A DNA stretch of 40,091 nucleotides, taken from NCBI RefSeq assembly GCF_001620365.2, contig NZ_LQMT02000041.1, positions 125,653 to 165,743 on the forward strand. The letters are read 5' to 3'. Each line of letters begins with the position of its first letter. Positions within the stretch are counted from its first letter, which is position 1. Positions 24,801 through 33,148 of the stretch are shown in pieces. The DNA comes from Amycolatopsis keratiniphila subsp. keratiniphila (GTDB lineage Bacteria > Actinomycetota > Actinomycetes > Mycobacteriales > Pseudonocardiaceae). Made by a program: the position numbers and the translations under genes. Below the pieces are notes generated by a model that saw nothing but the letters and a program-made list of their open reading frames with translations, did no database searches and had not been told where the DNA came from.

Positions 24801-25174
24801 AAGGCGCGACGGTGCTGCCGACCTTCTACACCGACTACCCGACCGACGTCTCGCCGCTGACCCGGCAACATCGCGTGGACCCGCGGCTGGCCGAGCGCTG
24901 GGACCTGATCGCGTTCGGCTCCGAGGTCGGCACGGCGTACACCGAGCTGACCGACCCGCTCGAGCAACGACGGCGGCTGGAGGCCCAGTCGCTGCGCGCC
25001 GCGAGCGGGGACGTCGAGGCGATGGAGCTGGACGAGGACTTCCTGCTCGCGCTCGAACACGGCATGCCGCCGACCGGTGGGCTCGGCATCGGCGTCGACC
25101 GGCTGCTGATGATGCTGACCGGGGCGTCGATCCGGCAGACGGTGCTGTTCCCGTTCGTGCGTCCGCAGGGGTAG
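21857..25174 (+). CDS. lysX: Bifunctional lysylphosphatidylglycerol synthase/lysyl-tRNA synthetase LysX
   Basis: A 1105-residue fusion that makes lysyl-tRNA and transfers lysine to phosphatidylglycerol, lowering membrane charge and giving resistance to cationic peptides. Several transmembrane helices occupy about 15-240. An MprF-type synthase domain (DUF2156) spans about 250-560 (FSPNGRAAVAYRVLAGTSVASAD region). The OB-fold anticodon domain begins near 668 (VRVAGRVLAMRNLGG). Class II motif 2 (FRNEGVDATHNPEFT, about 859-873) and motif 3 (GGLGIGVDRLLMML, from 1074) are complete. GAAGG precedes the ATG. M. tuberculosis LysX is about 1170 residues, so this one is slightly short. Confidence 0.95.
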   Translation: MANPVGRVAPWKARAGGIVATLVQLAAVFSVILLLAGGVKGPVLRTGDIAFSALSIPTNASLVIVLLLVVLGAALRRRKRAALYTLLLFQVGGLAVTLAFQAALLWWPELLKLGPWQVRHIPHQVWVLAIADLISIGMIAFLWILRPAFPARLAPGAWRDGLTVLFGGLAAVILVGWGLSEAFPGRLADTWARFAWVVNHTTGENIQLRRVGIGEGPAWLDLVLDLSATAVATAALYTLFRGVRSRRLRTDEEELRVRRLLAEHGEDDSLGYFATRREKSVVFSPNGRAAVAYRVLAGTSVASADPIGDPDAWPDAVRAWLNEARTYGWTPGVLGASERGAKVYADAGLRALEIGDEAVLDVRDFSLAGPERRSVRQAVKRIERAGYSTKVRRHSEIPADEMAGLLLHAQQWRGAETERGFSMALGRLGDPSDGRSVMVEAYDAKGELRGMLSFVPWGRRGLSLDLMRRDRDAENGLNEYMVAEVVAASSHLGAQRISLNFAMFRAVFSEGERIGAGPVLRAWRGVLSMASRFFQLESLYRSNAKYGPDWEPRFLCYSSARRLPRVGIVAGALEGFVPTGRSSRALKLETVTEEFVAEVHRIEANAATPAPKQVRRPDQVRVRMAKLDRLREAGIDPYPVGFAREDLLGDVVSKFGDLSPDTHTGHRVRVAGRVLAMRNLGGLCFARVKDFSGEIQLMLDASVLDLGGWRRGIDLGDHVGVSGQVVTSRRGELSVLVDEWTVTAKSLHPLPDKRKGLTDPETRVRQRYLDLAVNPDSTAMLRMRSTVVRAVRERLHQGDYLEVETPMLQTVHGGANARPFITHINAYDMRMYLRIAPELYLKRLCVAGVERVFELNRNFRNEGVDATHNPEFTMLEAYQAYADYNTMRTLTRELVQCAAEAAYGAQVVRRPGPDGKVVEYDISGDWPVIPVHEAVSAALGEKVDASTSVAELQRLCRAAGVPVNEDAGHGDLVLKAHEHLVEGATVLPTFYTDYPTDVSPLTRQHRVDPRLAERWDLIAFGSEVGTAYTELTDPLEQRRRLEAQSLRAASGDVEAMELDEDFLLALEHGMPPTGGLGIGVDRLLMMLTGASIRQTVLFPFVRPQG

Positions 25175-25179
25175 TGGGT

Positions 25180-25243
25180 AGCAGGGGACCTTTGCTACCA
25201 CTTCTCTCAATATCGAGACAAGTGGTAGCAAAGGTCCCTTGCT
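25180..25243. repeat. Inverted pair of dispersed repeats after lysX
   Basis: Arms 25180-25203 and 25220-25243 pair at 23 of 24 positions, the exception being a G-U pair in plus-strand RNA. The loop extends the stem (TCTC facing GAGA). It starts 6 nt after the lysX stop and ends 73 nt before the DinB-like gene, so it is probably the lysX terminator, although no clear U-tract follows. Confidence 0.9.
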
Positions 25244-25315
25244 CCCCGCCGGGCCGAATCGCCCCAGGAAGCCGGTGCCGGGTGTCATGATCCCCTTCCA
25301 ACGGAAGGAGCCACC

Positions 25316-25903
25316 ATGGCTGGAAACGTTCCCCCGGTCGCCGACGAGCGCGAAGGACTCCTCGCGTACCTCGAGGAGCAGCGCCACGTCCTGCGCATCG
25401 CCGCGCACGGCCTCACCGAAGAACAGGCAAGAGCCGTCCCGACCAGAAGCTCGCTGAGCGTCGGCGGCCTGATCAAACACACCGCGCTCACCGAAGACGG
25501 CTGGATCGACATCCTTCTCCAGAAGCCCTCGAAGCCGATGGACGAGGCCATGAAGGAGTACGAAGCCGGCTACGTGATGGCTGACGGCGAGACACTCGAA
25601 GACGTCTTCGCGCGTTACGACGAAGTCGCCCGCCGCACCTCGGACGTCATCGCGGGCATCGCCGATCTCGGCCAGCCGGTTCCGGTGCCGAAGGGCGTGC
25701 CTTGGTATCCGCAGGACATCGACGCGTGGTCGGTCCGCTGGGTGCTGCTCCATCTCATCGAGGAGACCGCGCGGCACGCCGGGCACGCCGACATCATTCG
25801 CGAGCACATCGACGGCGCGACGGCGATCCCGTTGATGGCCGCCGCGGAAGGCTGGCCGGAGACGCCGTGGCTCAAGCCCTGGTCGCCAGGTCAGAGCGAC
25901 TAG
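25316..25903 (+). CDS. DinB-family (DUF664) protein
   Basis: A 195-residue helical-bundle protein of the DinB/YfiT-like superfamily. GLIKHTALTEDGW and the C-terminal HLIEETARHAGHADIIREHI give the histidines of the usual metal triad. Actinobacterial relatives include mycothiol-dependent S-transferases, so a thiol-transfer role is possible but unproven. A strong GGAAGGAG site is 5 nt from the ATG. It follows the lysX hairpin and converges on ogt with 13 nt between stops. Confidence 0.85.
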   Translation: MAGNVPPVADEREGLLAYLEEQRHVLRIAAHGLTEEQARAVPTRSSLSVGGLIKHTALTEDGWIDILLQKPSKPMDEAMKEYEAGYVMADGETLEDVFARYDEVARRTSDVIAGIADLGQPVPVPKGVPWYPQDIDAWSVRWVLLHLIEETARHAGHADIIREHIDGATAIPLMAAAEGWPETPWLKPWSPGQSD

Positions 25904-25916
25904 AGGCTCACAGCGA

Positions 25917-26453
25917 TCAGAACAAGGTCGGTTCGTCCGCCAAAGCGCCTTCGATGACCAGCATCCGGCGCTTGGTGGCGACCCCTCCGCGCGCGGAGAA
26001 GCCGCCGTCCTTGCCGCCGGCGGCCAGCACGCGATGGCACGGCACGATGATCGGGACCGGGTTCCGGCCCATCGCCTGCCCCACGGCCTGCGCGCCGCCG
26101 GGCATGCCGAGGATGTTCGCTATGTCGCCGTAGGTCAGCGTCTTGCCCGCGGGGATCGTGCGGATGAATTCGTACACGCGGTGGTGGAAGTCCGGTACTC
26201 CTTCGTAGTCGAGTTCGACGCCGGTGAGATCCGTGCGCTTGCCGTCCATCAACGAGACGATCCCGTCGATCGCGCGCTGGATTTTCTCCGGCGGGGTGGA
26301 TTCGGTCGCCTGGGGAAGGCGCGCGGTCAGTCGCGCCCTCGTCTTCTCTTCACTGCCCTCGGGGAGCTGGACCGCGACGACCCCGCGTTCGCTCCACGCG
26401 ATGCCGCAGTCGCCGATCGCGGTGCCGAACACGGAGTAGCCCGGTGCCGTCAT
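25917..26453 (-). CDS. ogt: Methylated-DNA--[protein]-cysteine S-methyltransferase
   Basis: A 178-residue suicide DNA-repair protein that removes alkyl groups from O6-alkylguanine. The active site PCHRV (VPIIVPCHRVLAAGG) is intact, with the helix-turn-helix motif YGDIANILGMPGGAQAVGQAM and the arginine finger before it. The N-terminal domain is complete. No clear Shine-Dalgarno precedes ATG 26453, so the transcript may be leaderless. It lies convergent to the DinB-like gene and divergent from the glyoxalase-like gene. Confidence 0.94.
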   Translation of the reverse strand: MTAPGYSVFGTAIGDCGIAWSERGVVAVQLPEGSEEKTRARLTARLPQATESTPPEKIQRAIDGIVSLMDGKRTDLTGVELDYEGVPDFHHRVYEFIRTIPAGKTLTYGDIANILGMPGGAQAVGQAMGRNPVPIIVPCHRVLAAGGKDGGFSARGGVATKRRMLVIEGALADEPTLF

Positions 26454-26543
26454 GAGCCCAGGGTACGAGAGCGGTCCGACAGTTTCGGATCGATCGCCAG
26501 GCCGCGGTGCCGCCGGAGCCGTCGCTGCGGTAGGAGTATGGCC

Positions 26544-27170
26544 ATGAGCGACCTCGTGCTTGACCATCTCGTCTACGCCGGGCCGGACCTCGAAGAGGCC
26601 GTCGAGCGCGTCGCCGAGCTGACCGGCGTCACGCCGGTACGCGGCGGAAGGCATGTCGGTTTCGGTACGGCCAACTACCTGGCCGACCTGGGCGCCGGTG
26701 CTTACCTCGAGGTGGTCGGTCCCGACCCGGATCAGCCCGAGCACATCGGGCCGCGCCCGTTCGGCATCGACGAGCTGACAGCTCCCGCCCTGATCACCTG
26801 GGCGGCGCGTGTGGACGGTATCGACGAGGCGATCGCTGAGGCACGCCAACGCGGTTACGACCCGGGCGAAGCGTCCGAGATGTCACGAACCACCGACGAC
26901 GGCGAACTGCTGACCTGGCGCCTCACCGGTGCGGGCGGCCTCGACGGGCTCGCGCCCTTCCTCATCGACTGGGGGAGCACCCCGCATCCGACGACGCGGG
27001 GTCTCCCGTCGATCCCGCTGCTCATGGTCACCGGCGTCCACCCCGAGCCGGCCGCGGTCGAAGCCGCGGTCCGCGCGCTCGGGATGGACATGCTCGTCCG
27101 GCGTGACACGAAGCCCGGCCTGGTGGCCGTGCTGACGAACTCAGCCGGGAAGCAGGTCGCGCTGAGCTGA
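26544..27170 (+). CDS. Glyoxalase-like (VOC superfamily) protein
   Basis: A 208-residue protein of the Glyoxalase_3-like VOC type: LDHLVYAGPDLEEAVERVAELTG near the start, GTANYLADLGAGAYLEVVGPDP next, and a second half with FLIDWGSTPHPT. Substrate unknown. ATG 26544 has AGGAG 7 nt upstream; ATG 26538 is too close to that site. The last 30 bp overlap the convergent nadE 3' end. Confidence 0.85.
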   Translation: MSDLVLDHLVYAGPDLEEAVERVAELTGVTPVRGGRHVGFGTANYLADLGAGAYLEVVGPDPDQPEHIGPRPFGIDELTAPALITWAARVDGIDEAIAEARQRGYDPGEASEMSRTTDDGELLTWRLTGAGGLDGLAPFLIDWGSTPHPTTRGLPSIPLLMVTGVHPEPAAVEAAVRALGMDMLVRRDTKPGLVAVLTNSAGKQVALS

Positions 27171-28898
27171 GCGGGTCACGACGGTGCCCTCCCGCCAGCC
27201 GTTGGTCATCGGCAGCCGCCGGTCCCGCCCGAACGCCTTGAACGTGATCTTGGTGCCCGGCGGGTACTGGCGGCGCTTGTATTCGGCCTTGTCGACCATC
27301 CGCACCACCCGGTCGATGGTCTCCGGTTCGAAGCCCGCGTCGACCAGGTCGACGTAGCCGCGGTCGCCCTCGATGTAGTCGTCGAGGATGTCGTCGAGCA
27401 TCAGGTAGTCGGGCAGCGAGTCGCTGTCCAGCTGGCCCGGACGCAACTCCGCCGACGGAGGTTTGGTGATCGAGTTCTCCGGGATCGGCGGGGTTTCGCC
27501 GTTCTTCTCGGCTTCCTTGTTGCGCCACTTGGCCAAATGCCAGACGTGCGTCTTGAACAGGTCCTTGATCGGCGCGAAGGCCCCGACGGCGTCGCCGTAG
27601 ATCGTCGAGTAGCCGACGGCGAGTTCGGTCTTGTTGCCGGTGGCCAGCACCAGGTGACCTTCCTGGTTGGACAACGCCATCAACAGCATGCCGCGGACAC
27701 GGGCCTGGATGTTCTCCTCGGCGAGACCGGTCAGCCGAAGCTGCTCGACGTAGACCTTGACCATGTCCGCGATCGGTTCGACGCGGTAGTGCGCGCCGAT
27801 CCGGCGGGCGAGGTCTTCGGCGTCGCCCTTCGAGTGCTCCGAGGAGTACTCCGAAGGCATCGAAACGCCGTAGACGTTGTCGCCGCCCAGTGCGTCGGCG
27901 GCCAGCGCCGCCACGACCGCCGAGTCGATGCCGCCCGAGAACCCGAAGGTCACCGACGAGAAGCCGTTCTTGTGCACGTAGTCGCGCAGACCGACGACGA
28001 GCGCGTGCCACACCTCGGCTTCGTCCGACAGCGGCTCGCTGATCGCGGACTCGGTGCTCGGGGTGTACGCCGGGACCGGGTCTTCGCCGAGCACGCGGCG
28101 CTTGACCCGCAGGCCTTCGAATTCGCCTTCGGCGGTGTGACCGCCGGCGACGAGGTCCGTGTCGACGACGAGCAGGTGCTCGACGAACTGCGGCGCGCGC
28201 GCCAGCAGCCGGCCGTCTGCGCCGACCACGATCGAGTCGCCGTCGAAGACGAGGTCGTCCTGGCCGCCGATCTGGTTCGTGTACACCAGCGGCGCCCCGG
28301 CCTCGGCCGCGCGGCGGGCGATGAGCGGCAGGCGGATGTCGTCCTTCGCCCGCTCGTAGGGCGAAGCGTTGGGCGCGACCACGAGGTCGACCCCGGCCTT
28401 GCCCAGCGCGGAGATCGGGCCGCCGTCCTGCCAGACGTCCTCGCAGATCACCATGCCGACGTCGACGCCGTGGAAGCGGACGACCTCGAGCTCCTGGCCC
28501 GGCTTGAACCAGCGGTGCTCGTCGAAGACGCCGTAGTTGGGCAGGTGGTGCTTGAACTGGCGAGCGACCACTTCACCGCGGTACAGCGCGGCGGCCGCGT
28601 CGCGCGGGCCGGTCTCGTCCAGGTCGAGGTAGCCGATGTAGGTGAGCACCTCGCCACAGCCGGCGTCTTCGAGCCGCTTGGCGAGCGCTTCGACCATCTG
28701 CTTCGAGGCGGAGGCGAAGGTCGGGCGGAGTGAGAGGTCCTCGACGGGGTAACCGGTGAGGGACATCTCCGGGAAGACGACGATGTGGGCGCCTGCTTCG
28801 GCGGCCTTGCGAGTCCACTCGACGGTGAGCTCGGCGTTGCCTTCGAGGTCGCCGACGGTGGTGTTGACCTGGGCCAGTGCGATGCGCAGTTGCGGCAT
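27141..28898 (-). CDS. nadE: Glutamine-dependent NAD+ synthetase
   Basis: A 585-residue enzyme catalysing the last step of NAD synthesis, amidation of nicotinic acid adenine dinucleotide. The N-terminal nitrilase-type glutaminase domain has the triad Glu44 (FPEMSLTGYP), Lys116 (QFKHHLPNYG) and Cys152 (VICEDVW). The C-terminal ATP pyrophosphatase domain has the P-loop SGGIDS at 321-326 and TGNKTELAVGYSTIYGD. It is shorter than the M. tuberculosis enzyme (679). ATG 28898 begins at the conserved nitrilase start; a longer reading would run through a palindromic repeat. Its 3' end overlaps the glyoxalase-like gene by 30 bp. Confidence 0.94.
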   Translation of the reverse strand: MPQLRIALAQVNTTVGDLEGNAELTVEWTRKAAEAGAHIVVFPEMSLTGYPVEDLSLRPTFASASKQMVEALAKRLEDAGCGEVLTYIGYLDLDETGPRDAAAALYRGEVVARQFKHHLPNYGVFDEHRWFKPGQELEVVRFHGVDVGMVICEDVWQDGGPISALGKAGVDLVVAPNASPYERAKDDIRLPLIARRAAEAGAPLVYTNQIGGQDDLVFDGDSIVVGADGRLLARAPQFVEHLLVVDTDLVAGGHTAEGEFEGLRVKRRVLGEDPVPAYTPSTESAISEPLSDEAEVWHALVVGLRDYVHKNGFSSVTFGFSGGIDSAVVAALAADALGGDNVYGVSMPSEYSSEHSKGDAEDLARRIGAHYRVEPIADMVKVYVEQLRLTGLAEENIQARVRGMLLMALSNQEGHLVLATGNKTELAVGYSTIYGDAVGAFAPIKDLFKTHVWHLAKWRNKEAEKNGETPPIPENSITKPPSAELRPGQLDSDSLPDYLMLDDILDDYIEGDRGYVDLVDAGFEPETIDRVVRMVDKAEYKRRQYPPGTKITFKAFGRDRRLPMTNGWREGTVVTRSAQRDLLPG

Positions 28899-28980
28899 GC
28901 CGACATTCTCACCCACCGGCGTCCGCGGGGACGACCGGATGTGCCGAATCGCCCACCCGGGTGCGGCCGTCGCGAAAAGA

Positions 28981-29039
28981 GAGCGGGGGACCTTTGCTAC
29001 CACTCGCCGAAAGAGAGTGGTAGCAAAGGTCCCCCGCTC
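28981..29039 (-). terminator. Inverted pair of dispersed repeats: probable secA2 terminator
   Basis: Arms 28981-29005 and 29015-29039 are exact reverse complements over 25 bp with a 9-nt loop. Both arms carry GCGGGGGACC instead of GCAAGGGACC, so the paired bases changed together. Read leftward, the stem is followed by TCTTTTCGCG. It lies 8 nt after the secA2 stop and 82 bp before nadE. Confidence 0.88.
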
Positions 29040-29047
29040 CCCGCGCG

Positions 29048-31375
29048 CTACTTGCGCTTGATCATGCTCCGAACCTTCTTGATGGTCTGCTCGAAGTCGG
29101 AGTCGAACGGGTTGTCGTGCACCAGGTACGTCCACGTCGTGTTCGCCCGCCGCACCCCCGCGTCACCGAGGTCGATCCCGTTGTCGGTGATCTCGGCCTC
29201 CTCGAGCGTCTTCGCCGCCCGCTCGGCCGCCTCCGGGATGATCTTGTGGAACTCGGGGATCGCCGCGCGGTGGAACTCGTCGATCGGCGTCTCCCGCGCC
29301 AGCGCCCGCAGGTGGATGCTCTCCCGCACGTCGGTCAGGAACGCCAGGTGGTCCGACCACAGCTGATCGATGTGGAACAGCAGCACCTCGCGGCACAGCT
29401 GCTCGACGCGGGCCTCGTCGTCGACCTTCTCCGAAAGTTCCTTGAACTTCTCCGGGTGCGCCTTCTCCAGCACCTCCGCCGCGTGCGCCGTCCGCAGCAC
29501 CTTGTCCCGGTGCTCCAGCAGCTCGCCGCGCTGCCGCTCGATCAGCCGCGTGTAGCGCCACGTGTTCCGGTGGATCTCCAGGTCGACACCCTCGGCGACA
29601 CGCTGCGCGTGGTTGATCTGCCGCAACGCCGCCGGGTCGACGATCTCGCCGCTGCCCACGTCCGAGCTGATGCCCTCGGGGATGTCCGGCGCGTTCGACA
29701 GCACGAGTTCGTCGTTCAGGCTGGCGAAGAACACCGCGCTGCCCGGGTCGCCCTGCCGTCCGGACCGGCCGCGCAGCTGGCCGTCCAGCCTGCTCGACGG
29801 GTACCGGGCGGTGCCGATCACGTGCAGGCCGCCCAGCTCGACGACCTCGTCGCGGCCGTCACCGTCCTTGCCGCCCAGCCGGATGTCGGTGCCTCGACCG
29901 GCCATCTGCGTCGAAACGGTGACCGCGCCCTTCTTGCCGGCGTCGGCGATGATCGCGGCTTCCTCGGCGTCGTTGCGCGCGTTGAGCACGACGCATTCGA
30001 GGTCGACCTTCGCCAGCTTCTCGGCCAGCTCTTCGGATTCGGCGACGTCCTGGGTGCCGACGAGGATCGGCCGCCCGGTCTCGTGCACCCGCCGGATCTC
30101 CTCCTCGATCGCGCGCAGCTTCTGCGACGGCGACCCGAAGATCCGGTCTTCCTGGTCTTCACGGATGTTCGGCGTGTTCGGCGGGATGACCGCGACCTCG
30201 AGCTTGTAGAACTCGCGCAACTGCTCGGCGACCGCGACCGCGGTACCGGTCATGCCCGCGACCTCGGGGTAGCGCGCGAGCAGCGCCTGCACGGTGATCG
30301 AGTCGAGGATCTCGCCCCGGTCGGTCGCCTTGACCTGCTCCTTCGCCTCGACGGCGGCCTGGAGCCCGTCCGGCCAGCGCTGAAGCTCGGCGACGCGGCC
30401 GCGCGCGGCGTTGATCAGCTGCACCTTGCCGTCGCGCACGAGGTAGTCGACGTCGCGGGTGAGCAGCGCGTGCGCGTGCAGCGCCACGTTCACCGCGGGC
30501 AGCCGGTCCGAGCCCGTCTCGTCGTAAAGGTTGATGTCGTCGCCGAGGGCCTTCTCGACCACCGAAGCGCCGGCCTTGGTCAGCCAGGCGTTGCGGCCGT
30601 CGGCGTCGGTCTCGTAGTGGAGCCCGAGCCGCAGGCGGCGGACGATGTTCGCGACCTCTTCGTCGGCGTCGGTGTGGTCGATCGATCCGGCCATCACCAG
30701 CGGCACGCGGGCCTCGTCGACCAGCACGGAGTCCGCCTCGTCGACGATCGCCACCTCGGGCTCGCGCTGGACGAGGTCCTCTTCGCGGGTCACCAGGCGG
30801 TCGCGCAGCACGTCGAAGCCGATCTCGCTGACGGCGCCGTACGTGACCTCCTTCGCGTACGCCTCGCGGCGCTCGTCGCCGGAGTGCGCGGGCTCGACCC
30901 AGCCGACGGAGACACCGAGCAGGGCGTAGATCGGGCCCATCCACTCCGCGTCACGACGGGCGAGGTAGTCGTTCACCGTGACGACGTGGACGTGCTTCCC
31001 GCGTAGGGCGTACCCGGCGCCGGCCAGCGCACCCGCCAGCGTCTTGCCCTCACCGGTCTCCATCTGCACGATATGCCCGCTGAGCAGGCCCATCGTGCCC
31101 AGCAACTGGACATCGAAGGCACGCTCGCCGAGCGCCCGCCGCGCGGCCTCGCGACCGAGCGCGCAGACCTCGATCAGCTGGTCGTTGCCGAAGGAAGCGG
31201 CGTCCCGAAGCTTGCCGGCCCGCTCTGTCAGCTCCTCGTCGGAAAGCTTCTCCAACTCGGGCTCGAGCTTCTCGATGGCCGGCAGCAGCGCTTCGTAGCG
31301 GGTCAGCTCGACGCTGCCCGGCCGCTGGATGATCCGGCGCAGCTTCTTGCTCACCCGGCTGATCAGTGCTGCCAC
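29048..31375 (-). CDS. secA2: Accessory Sec translocase ATPase SecA2
   Basis: A 775-residue SecA-family motor that drives export of a subset of proteins through SecYEG. Walker A METGEGKT is at 105-112. Also visible are VNDYLARRDAEWMGPIY, the DEAD-type VDEADSVLVDEARVPL, GMTGTA, TQMAGRGTDIRLGG and LRGRSGRQGDPGSAVFF. It is about 775 residues like mycobacterial SecA2 (about 780-800) rather than SecA1 (over 900), and lacks the C-terminal zinc-binding tail, ending SMIKRK. The GTG start has GGGAG 6 nt upstream. It is divergent from an exported hydrolase gene. Confidence 0.9.
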   Translation of the reverse strand: MAALISRVSKKLRRIIQRPGSVELTRYEALLPAIEKLEPELEKLSDEELTERAGKLRDAASFGNDQLIEVCALGREAARRALGERAFDVQLLGTMGLLSGHIVQMETGEGKTLAGALAGAGYALRGKHVHVVTVNDYLARRDAEWMGPIYALLGVSVGWVEPAHSGDERREAYAKEVTYGAVSEIGFDVLRDRLVTREEDLVQREPEVAIVDEADSVLVDEARVPLVMAGSIDHTDADEEVANIVRRLRLGLHYETDADGRNAWLTKAGASVVEKALGDDINLYDETGSDRLPAVNVALHAHALLTRDVDYLVRDGKVQLINAARGRVAELQRWPDGLQAAVEAKEQVKATDRGEILDSITVQALLARYPEVAGMTGTAVAVAEQLREFYKLEVAVIPPNTPNIREDQEDRIFGSPSQKLRAIEEEIRRVHETGRPILVGTQDVAESEELAEKLAKVDLECVVLNARNDAEEAAIIADAGKKGAVTVSTQMAGRGTDIRLGGKDGDGRDEVVELGGLHVIGTARYPSSRLDGQLRGRSGRQGDPGSAVFFASLNDELVLSNAPDIPEGISSDVGSGEIVDPAALRQINHAQRVAEGVDLEIHRNTWRYTRLIERQRGELLEHRDKVLRTAHAAEVLEKAHPEKFKELSEKVDDEARVEQLCREVLLFHIDQLWSDHLAFLTDVRESIHLRALARETPIDEFHRAAIPEFHKIIPEAAERAAKTLEEAEITDNGIDLGDAGVRRANTTWTYLVHDNPFDSDFEQTIKKVRSMIKRK

Positions 31376-31404
31376 CCCTGTGCTCCCGTCTGTTCTTCTG
31401 CCGT

Positions 31405-31438
31405 CCGCACCCGTACCACCAACGCAGTGGTGGTGCGG
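31405..31438. promoter_or_regulatory. Inverted repeat between secA2 and the exported hydrolase
   Basis: CCGCACC (31405-31411) faces GGTGCGG (31432-31438), with ACCACC and GGTGGT inside. It lies in the 95-bp divergent region and could be an operator for both genes. Confidence 0.3.
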
Positions 31439-31470
31439 CCGAGTTCCACGGCCGATGGCACGATCCAACC

Positions 31471-33096
31471 GTGTCCACTCATGTCAGCGCCAGGTCCCGT
31501 GCCCGCCGATTCGCCGCGATCACGCTGTCCGGCCTGCTCGCGGTCACCGTCGCCGCGTGCTCGTCGGGAGAGGGTAGAACCCAGCCGCCGCCTCCGGCCA
31601 CCGAATCGCACGCTCCGACCGGACCGGTGCCCGCCGGACTCGAAAAGTTCTACGGACAGAGCCTGACCTGGGCCGACTGTGCACCCTACGCGACATCCGA
31701 TGACGCGAAAGCGGCGTTTCGGGTGAAGGACGCACAGTGCGCCAGGCTCACCGTCCCGCTCGACTACGCGAAGCCCGAAGGCGACTCGATCACGCTCGGC
31801 CTGCTGCGCCGGAAGGCGCTGGATACCGACGAAAGGATTGGGGCGCTCGTGGTCAACCCCGGCGGCCCAGGCGCCTCCGGGATGCAGGCCGCGGCCGGTC
31901 TCGCCTCCCGGACGGCGACGAACGAGCTGGGCAAGCGCTTCGACATGGTCGGTTTCGACCCGCGCGGCATCGGCGCGAGCCAGCCGCAGGTCCGCTGCCT
32001 GACCGACGCCGAACGCGACGCGGACCGCGCGGACGACAGCGAGACCGACGGATCACCCGAGGGAGTGAAAAAGCAGGAGACCGAGTCCCAGGACTTCGCG
32101 GCGAAGTGTGCCGAGCGGACCGAACACGGCGCCGCGATGCTCGCCAACCTGGGTACGCGTGACGTCGTCAAGGACATGGACATCCTGCGTTCGGTCCTCG
32201 GCGAGCCGAAGCTGAGCTACCTCGGCTACTCCTACGGGACGCGGATCGGGTCCGCCTACGCCGAGGCGTTCCCGGCGAACGTCCGCGCGCTGGTGCTCGA
32301 CGGGGCCGTCGACCCGGAGCAGGACGCCGTGGAGTCGCTGGTCGCGCAGGGACAGGGCTTCGGCAAGGCGTTCGGGGAGTTCTCGAACTGGTGCGCCGCG
32401 CGTGAGGACTGCGCATTGGGACGTGACGCCGCCGGCGCGACGAAGGCGTTCCAGGACCTGGTGCGGCCCCTGATCGACTTCCCGGTGCCGGTCGGCGACG
32501 GCCGGAAACTGTCGTACGAGGACGCGACGACGGGCGTGATACAGGCCCTCTACCAGGAAGATCTCTGGGAACCGCTGAACACCGCGCTCAACGACCTGAA
32601 GCGTCAGCGCGGCGGGGGCCTGGAGAAACTGGCCGACCTCTACAACGAGCGCGGTGCCGACGGCCGCTACGGGACGACGCAGGACGCCTTCGTCGCGATA
32701 CGCTGCGTCGACGACCCCAGGGTCACCGATCCGGCGAAGATCCTCGACGCGCAGAAGCGGTACGCGCAGGCGGCGCCGTTCCTCGACGACGGCAGGCCGG
32801 ACGGAGCCGCGCGCGACTCCTGCGCCTTCTGGCCGGTGCCGAACACCTCGGAGCCGCATCAGCCGAACGTCGAGGGCCTGCCGAAGACGCTGGTCATCTC
32901 GACGACGAACGACCCGGCGACCCCGTATCAGGCGGGCGTCAACCTCGCGAAAGCGATCAAGGGAGCTTTGCTCACGTTCGAGGGAAACCAGCACACGGTG
33001 TTCCTCCAGGGCGTCTCGTGTGTCGACCAGATCGGTATCGACTACCTGGTGAACGGTGCCCTGCCGGACGAGGGCACGCGCTGCGCCGCCAAATAA
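31471..33096 (+). CDS. Exported alpha/beta-hydrolase lipoprotein, Hip1/Rv2223c-like (copy 1)
   Basis: A 541-residue secreted serine hydrolase of the tripeptidyl-aminopeptidase type. The lipobox VTVAAC puts the lipidated residue at Cys30, after a basic N terminus. The oxyanion region is VVNPGGPGASG, the nucleophile Ser254 (YLGYSYGTRIG), the acid in TTNDPATPYQAG, and the His in NQHTVFLQG. Conserved cysteines are spread through the mature part. M. tuberculosis Rv2224c (Hip1/CaeA) and Rv2223c are the closest known tandem pair, also next to glnA2. No Shine-Dalgarno is visible before the GTG; start confidence is moderate. Confidence 0.88.
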   Translation: MSTHVSARSRARRFAAITLSGLLAVTVAACSSGEGRTQPPPPATESHAPTGPVPAGLEKFYGQSLTWADCAPYATSDDAKAAFRVKDAQCARLTVPLDYAKPEGDSITLGLLRRKALDTDERIGALVVNPGGPGASGMQAAAGLASRTATNELGKRFDMVGFDPRGIGASQPQVRCLTDAERDADRADDSETDGSPEGVKKQETESQDFAAKCAERTEHGAAMLANLGTRDVVKDMDILRSVLGEPKLSYLGYSYGTRIGSAYAEAFPANVRALVLDGAVDPEQDAVESLVAQGQGFGKAFGEFSNWCAAREDCALGRDAAGATKAFQDLVRPLIDFPVPVGDGRKLSYEDATTGVIQALYQEDLWEPLNTALNDLKRQRGGGLEKLADLYNERGADGRYGTTQDAFVAIRCVDDPRVTDPAKILDAQKRYAQAAPFLDDGRPDGAARDSCAFWPVPNTSEPHQPNVEGLPKTLVISTTNDPATPYQAGVNLAKAIKGALLTFEGNQHTVFLQGVSCVDQIGIDYLVNGALPDEGTRCAAK

Positions 33097-33148
33097 CGAG
33101 TTCGGCGCGAAGGGCCTTGAGCGGCCGGGACGCTGCGAAGATCGCGAG

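Noticed and set aside
28899..29135. N-terminal extension of NadE reading through the 28981-29039 hairpin
   Set aside because: The extension covers the repeat and the end of secA2, while the nitrilase domain starts normally at ATG 28898.
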